Origin: Scalesia atractyloides
Lineage: Eukaryota > Streptophyta > Magnoliopsida > Asterales > Asteraceae
Length of the DNA: 64,000 bases
Assembly: GCA_947069175.1 (NCBI GenBank)
Contig: CAMTDV010000003.1
Location: 42,933,606 to 42,997,605 of the forward strand
Reading direction: 5' to 3'
Part shown: positions 59,545 to 64,000 of the stretch, in pieces
Layout: each line of letters begins with the position of its first letter
How positions within the stretch are numbered: the first letter of the stretch is position 1
Notes under the pieces: model-generated
Databases searched by the model: none
Seen by the model: the letters and a program-made list of their open reading frames with translations, nothing else
Told to the model about the DNA's origin: nothing
Made by a program: the position numbers and the translations under genes

Positions 59545-60516
59545 ATGGGTGGAGAGCAAGTTGGCGAAAGGGCAATGAAAACTGAAGCTGATGCTGCAGC
59601 TGCAGGCAAAGGAAAGGAAAAGATAGATGATATTCCTATAGTTACACCTGTTGATCATGAGATTGATATTTCCAAGTTTGTTTTGATTGGACCGGTAGTT
59701 CATGTGCCGCATGATTCGGAATAGAAAGATAAATCAATTAGAGATATAGTGGTGTTCAATGTTGAGGATGAGGAACAAGATGATGATGATATTGGTGGTG
59801 ACAATAAGAAAGATGATGATGACAGAGGAGATGACAATGATAATAATCAAGGTGGTACTGGTCTGCTAGTACAAGCGAAGTTAAATGATTCATTCGACTA
59901 TGATGAATTGTAAATGATGAAGCGAATCAAGAAGAGTCTCAAAGTAAGGGGGAGACTAAGGATCTTGTTCATGATGCAGAGCATACAGGAATCCTCACAG
60001 ACATTGTTACTATTCCTGTTATGCAAGCTAAAGTATTTTATCTAGAGCATGGTGTAGAGGAATGGGAGTTTATACACAACAACACGAAAGAAGAGATAGC
60101 AGAGATGTTGCGTGTTAATGAAAGCTCATTCGAGTTTGATTTTGAAAAGGAGTAGAACAATATAAGTATCTCGAAGCTAGAAGACTATGTGTATCGATAT
60201 GTGGAGGATGCAGATGAATAAGATAATGTTGTCGTGAAGGATGATTCTGACGATGAAACTGTCAAATATATTGGTGATGGAACAGATGGCTTCCCAACAT
60301 TCCAGGAAAGGTTTTCTGAAGAGACAAACGATTTACTAAAGTGAAGGGTCGAGGACCGTGAAAGATGGTAATGTTCCTAAACGATTATCCAAAGAAGAAA
60401 TTCTTGAAGCAAAAAAGACTTGGTTTAAAGAGACATGTGTATATAAGGACATGTATCCTCACCATATTTTTACCTATCCTTCTCACACTTTTAATCTTTT
60501 TAAGGATACTAAACTC

Positions 60517-60535
<19 letters not shown>
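59545..60535 (+). pseudogene. Acidic-protein pseudogene, unidentified
   Basis: The frame starts MGGEQVGERAMKTEADAAAA and reads on past a TAG (59722-59724) into an Asp-rich stretch (VEDEEQDDDDIGGDNKKDDD). After a shift near 59912 it reads NDEANQEESQSKGETKDLVH, then MQAKVFYLEHGVEEWEFIH, then TVKYIGDGTDGFPTFQERF, with further TAG, TAA and TGA stops near 60153, 60219 and 60341. A last piece reads VPKRLSKEEILEAKKTWFKE. At least four stops and two shifts make it dead. I do not recognise the family; similar acidic proteins occur near retroelements in related plants, which is only an impression. Confidence 0.5.
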
Positions 60536-60547
<12 letters not shown>

Positions 60548-60699
60548 AACTGATGGCAAAAATATAATATTTCTAATTAGTCGTAAGAATATAATTTTTA
60601 AAATATATTTTTTGGAAAACTGACAAGTTACTAATCGTAAAATAATAGAAGGGTGTGTGTATATAGGGTGTGGTTCGGCTACAAAGTCTATTTTTCCTA

Positions 60700-61015
60700 C
60701 AAAGTGTACAAAGTTATAAAACACCATAATTTCAGCCATAAAACACATTCAAAACCCACAAATAACAGAGTGAAGATTACTAAAACATAATATTCAAACC
60801 CTAACAGTGCATAAAAACTTCACACATACCATAATAGAACTATGAATATAAAACACAACATGATAATAAACATAAAACATACTAATATTAGTCATTCAAT
60901 AATCAACGTCTTATCATCCAAAACACAGCACAAAACCTACATATTGGGCATTTTAGTAATCTTCACTTTGTTATTTGTGAGTTTTGAGTGTGTTTTATTG
61001 TTGATATTGAAGAAA
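60700..61015. mobile_element. Fold-back MITE 2
   Basis: The left arm 60739-60786 and right arm 60951-60997 are inverted copies with few mismatches (AACAGAGTGAAGATTACT against AGTAATCTTCACTTTGTT). The outer part contains TTTTTCCTACAAAGTGTA, also found at the end of fold-back MITE 1, so the two are related. Confidence 0.7.
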
Positions 61016-61696
61016 CACCGGTTAACCACAAGGAATATCTGGGGGTATTTGGGTTAAAGCTCAATATTTCTGCATGAAAGGTTGTCTCTCATTCGCTCTT
61101 CTGGGTGTTCTCACTTCATGTTATCTGCAAAACTAGCAACGCTGTTAGCCTCGTCATGAGAGAAAGGGGGAGGGTTTTCTCCGTGACCACACTCCGGCGT
61201 GAGAATAAGTATTTGGGATCGCAAGGTAATTAGCAAGTAAATAGTAATTAGTGAGTGAGCTAGAAAGCATGTAAGTATGTGTGTTCGTAAGTGGTTTACC
61301 TTGTGGTCTGATCCTTATTTTATAGCTGAAAATAGGTGTGTAGGAGATGTACTGATGGGCCTTGGGCCCAGGCCCGAAGACCAAGGATATCCGTTCTATC
61401 TCCTCTGCATCGACCATTAATGGTCTTTGGCAGGAGGTGCACTTGGCTCATGGTGAGTGGAGCCACGTGTCATGGCAGCTGTCCCTGGTGTCAGACCTGT
61501 AAACAGGCGATAGTGGAGATTGTGTGACAGTCACTGGCGTGAGTTTGGTTTGTGCCACGTGTACGTCCTTGCATACAGTCTGTCTGCTGTATTACTGTTC
61601 ATGCGACGCAGTCTGACACAACCTGCCGAGCGGCTATTAGGTCACAGCTCTGAAACTTCGTGGCTAGAGGGTTGTCTGATCCACACAGGGTCAAGG
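61016..61696. other. GC-richer region, possible LTR or leader on the minus strand
   Basis: A TATA-like CTATAAAATAAGG lies on the minus strand at 61316-61328. The surroundings look like an LTR or promoter, but no termini were found. No gene is supported. Confidence 0.3.
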
Positions 61697-61868
61697 GACC
61701 TGCACTTCTAGGTCTAACTCGTCGTTGCACAGTGTGCGCAAGGTTCGTTGTGTGACCTGCATTTCCAGGTCTAACTTGTCGTTGCGCAATGTGCGCAAGG
61801 TTCATTGTGTGACCTGCTGGTATCATGGTTGCTATACCATTGCACGTTGCGCATAAGGTTGTTAGGCA
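61697..61868 (+). repeat. 57 bp tandem repeat, three units
   Basis: GACCTGC recurs at 61697, 61754 and 61811, each unit carrying GTCGTTGC(A/G)CA(G/A)TGTGCGCAAGG or a diverged form. The third unit is weaker. Confidence 0.85.
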
Positions 61869-61974
61869 ACCTGCTAGTTTCAAGAATGGCACACCGTCCC
61901 CCTAGTCTAGTGTAGGTCCACCTGGAGGATCAAGATGAACCTGCTTCCTTGTTCATACAACACACATACCAGTG

Positions 61975-62619
61975 TAGAATCCAAGTATGCATGCAAACCA
62001 AAGCAAAGTAGATGACACACAGGATAACCAAAGATTCAATATATTGATTAACTGATGAGAACTAGTACAAACATATACAAACAATGTTCATACAGACTCT
62101 ATGCATTCACTCTGTGCTCTCAAAGTCTCAGCTTAGTATCCACTGGTCACTCGTATGAATTCTCTCACACATGCACTCTCTACTGAGAAGGTCATGTCTG
62201 CTTATATAGTGCCAACACCAAGCAACAGTACAATTTATGCTGCTGGTCATACGAAACACCAAAAGACACAAAAGACATTCTCCAAATAGACTCGTACGAA
62301 TGAACTGGCTCGTATAAATCAATAACTTTGATCGTACGAATGGTTTGACTCGTACGAGCAACTTCTTGCTCGTACGAAGCATTCCCACTTACACCAAATG
62401 TTTTCTTTGGATATCGTGCCACAGACATGACGTACCTGAGACTCAACAGGATGCACACATGCAACTGTTGTACACAGACATTCTAATCATCGTACTAGAT
62501 CAAGATAGGAGGATATCTTGATCTGGCCGACACGACCAATCTATACAGACACAGTACATAAGGACCGTACAATTACAGTCGTAACTAAGAACAAGCTAAG
62601 ACACAAAAGTGTATCAACA
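61975..62619 (-). mobile_element. 3' LTR of a second copia-like element
   Basis: 645 bp. On the minus strand it starts TGTTGATACACTTTTGTG directly after the purine tract CCAAGGGGGAGTT and ends GGATTCTACA. A TATA box (CTATATAAG) is on the minus strand at 62201-62209, with four CGTACGA copies upstream. The element body extends to the right. Confidence 0.7.
62290..62385 (-). repeat. CGTACGA palindrome cluster
   Basis: CTCGTACGA or TTCGTACGA words occur four times, with one TCGTATAAA variant, in 95 bp of the LTR upstream of its TATA box. Confidence 0.8.
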
Positions 62620-62700
62620 AACTCCCCCTTGGCTGTTGCTTGGTCTTCGATCTTCATTTCTTGAACTGCCTGCTGAATCAACAAACTCCCCCTGAAGATA
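62620..62700 (-). other. Duplicated polypurine tract
   Basis: On the minus strand AAGGGGGAGTTTGTTGAT occurs at the LTR border, and the near copy CAGGGGGAGTTTGTTGATTC lies about 55 bp upstream. The outer one begins the LTR. Confidence 0.65.
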
Positions 62701-62750
62701 ATCAATCCAAGTTGATTGAGGATCCAGGTCTTCATTGTTTTCCAGACTCA

Positions 62751-63464
62751 TCAAACCTTTGCTGTTTCCTCTTGAGTGTCACTTGAGGTAACTGGATCGA
62801 TCACGATCTCCTGCACATTACAATCTACCACTGGTGGTGGAACAGAAACTTTTGGCTGCAAGGATGAGGCTGAAACAGTAGTAAAACCAGGGTCTTCAGA
62901 ATCCTTATCACGTTTACGCTTGATCTCCTGTGCTTTGCATCTCTCATTCCACAGAATGTTCACTCGCTTTCTGCTCATTTCAAAGACGTCTTTAATACCA
63001 TTGAATCCTTCCACCAGTTTAGCATTACGATAATGACACCATTCCTTCAAGTCGTTATGCTTAGTAGATAATGTTTCTACAGATCGTTTAATAGCTGCAC
63101 TACGTTCTTTCAGTAGGGTCAACTCAATACCCCGAGAGTTATCAGCTGCTCTCATCTGTTTTAGCTGAGTTGCCCTTTCTGCATCTGCAGCCTTTAGTTG
63201 CTCATTTTCTTTCCTTAACTGTGCAATTACAGAATCCTGTTTTCTAACAGTCTCTTTCAAAGAATTTATCTCAAATTGTTGCTTGACAGCTGTGTTTCGG
63301 TTTGAAGACACAAATTCTGAATGCTTGTTAATCTGCATTGCCGCAACTTGCAACTGAGTGAACAGAAATTCCACCTTCTCATTCTCACACCCCCAATGTG
63401 TAATCCCTTTCGCATCAGAGCGGGGTGTCATCTGAATGGTATCCTCAATGCACAGCGGAAGCAA
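62751..63464 (-). CDS. Coiled-coil protein of a copia-like element, unidentified
   Basis: A 237-codon open frame on the same strand as the LTR at 61975-62619, ending about 50 bp before the inner purine tract. The middle (about residues 55-150) is a heptad-rich coiled coil (KETVRKQDSVIAQLRKENEQ, LKAADAERATQLKQMRAAD). A basic part EIKRKRDKD and a Ser/Pro/Val-rich end follow. The given ATG is the first in frame; the true start may lie upstream. No gag, protease or polymerase motif is present. Its place between body and purine tract suggests an extra element-borne gene, or the last exon of a host gene next to it. Function unknown. Confidence 0.5.
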   Translation of the reverse strand: MLPLCIEDTIQMTPRSDAKGITHWGCENEKVEFLFTQLQVAAMQINKHSEFVSSNRNTAVKQQFEINSLKETVRKQDSVIAQLRKENEQLKAADAERATQLKQMRAADNSRGIELTLLKERSAAIKRSVETLSTKHNDLKEWCHYRNAKLVEGFNGIKDVFEMSRKRVNILWNERCKAQEIKRKRDKDSEDPGFTTVSASSLQPKVSVPPPVVDCNVQEIVIDPVTSSDTQEETAKV

Positions 63465-64000
63465 GCGTGAGTGCTAATGTTTCTAGTAAATGAACGCCCG
63501 CTAACTACTCGAATCCCCATGGGTTCTCCTATTCCAACCGCGCCATACTTGTAATCATAACCTGAGAAAGAACATGCGAAAAATCAACATAAAGTTGGCG
63601 AGTTCATAGTTTGTTTGTTTTGGTTCAAATGAGTCATAAAACATATGAGCATTTTGCATTCGAAAACCGGTTTGTGGGATCATAGTATCCCAAAACATTT
63701 GAAATGTCATGACTGTATAACAATATTGAAATGTTTTCCATGTTGTTTGCAAATCCATGCATATAACTGCTATGTTTATAAACCGGTGATAAAAATTTTT
63801 CTGATATCTTTGTAAACCGGTGTTGAGATTGTAGTATGTAGTTTTCCCATGGAATCTAAGGATCAATCAGTGTGTAGCTAATACACTGACCTATGTGCCA
63901 TAAGTAAGTAACCAAACCGAGACTTCTTTGTCATTTTGGGATCACAAAAGCACTCCAAACCGGTTAACTTACCAAGAGTGGAGCGTGTCTCAAACTCGAT
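63465..64000. other. Element-derived DNA at the right edge
   Basis: The reverse strand has ACTCGCCAACTTTATGTTGA, close to the motif CACTCGCCAACTTTTGTTGA in the LTRs of A, C and E. This may be part of another minus-strand LTR. No gene is supported. Confidence 0.3.

Noticed and set aside
59380..59712. Reverse ORF with a poly-Pro/Lys end
   Set aside because: The tail is just the poly-G and poly-T run read in reverse.

Overview
This window is plant nuclear DNA made almost entirely of repeats. The retrotransposon lineages (Ty3/gypsy chromoviruses with Tekay-type integrase and C-terminal chromodomain, copia-like LTRs, a TRIM, hAT, Harbinger-like, CACTA and MULE-like remnants) and plant-type TATA boxes point to a eudicot. 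The protein style of the elements resembles Asteraceae genomes, but that is inference. No intact host gene was found.

Layout. 1-2375: end of a minus-strand LTR element (D). 2376-7838: element C, an LTR pair with only an integrase remnant between. 7839-21892: a nest in which full-length element A (8977-19247, target duplication ATCAA) sits in a minus-strand solo LTR (E, 8584-21109, duplication AAAAT), which sits in an older minus-strand LTR (F). 21893-24480: decayed DNA. 25051-30554: six near-identical 909-911 bp tandem copies of a broken SRR1-like gene. 30719-32600: Harbinger-like element with an ORF1 (Myb/SANT-like) pseudogene. 33-44 kb: intergenic DNA with a truncated LTR, a MULE-like inverted-repeat element, a Tourist-type MITE, a hAT-type element and a CACTA end. 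44967-56444: minus-strand chromovirus B with duplication TATTA. 56445-64000: copia-like LTRs, a TRIM solo LTR, two fold-back elements, an acidic pseudogene and a coiled-coil ORF next to a polypurine tract.

The most unusual signal is in the LTRs of A, C and E. Each of the five LTR copies holds the same cassette: one antisense tRNA-like module upstream of the TATA box and three sense tRNA-like modules downstream. The sense modules have A-box and B-box (Pol III type) motifs and a D-arm-like hairpin longer than in a tRNA, with paired (compensatory) base changes between modules. A second candidate structure is a GC-rich hairpin upstream of the TATA box in the B-type LTRs, also with paired changes. 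The SRR1-like array carries a 60 bp inverted templated insertion at its repeat junctions.

All retroelement proteins here are broken by stops, frameshifts or lost catalytic residues, so none is expected to be autonomous. Coordinates of LTR ends were read by eye from TG...CA termini, primer sites and target duplications; divergence was not computed.
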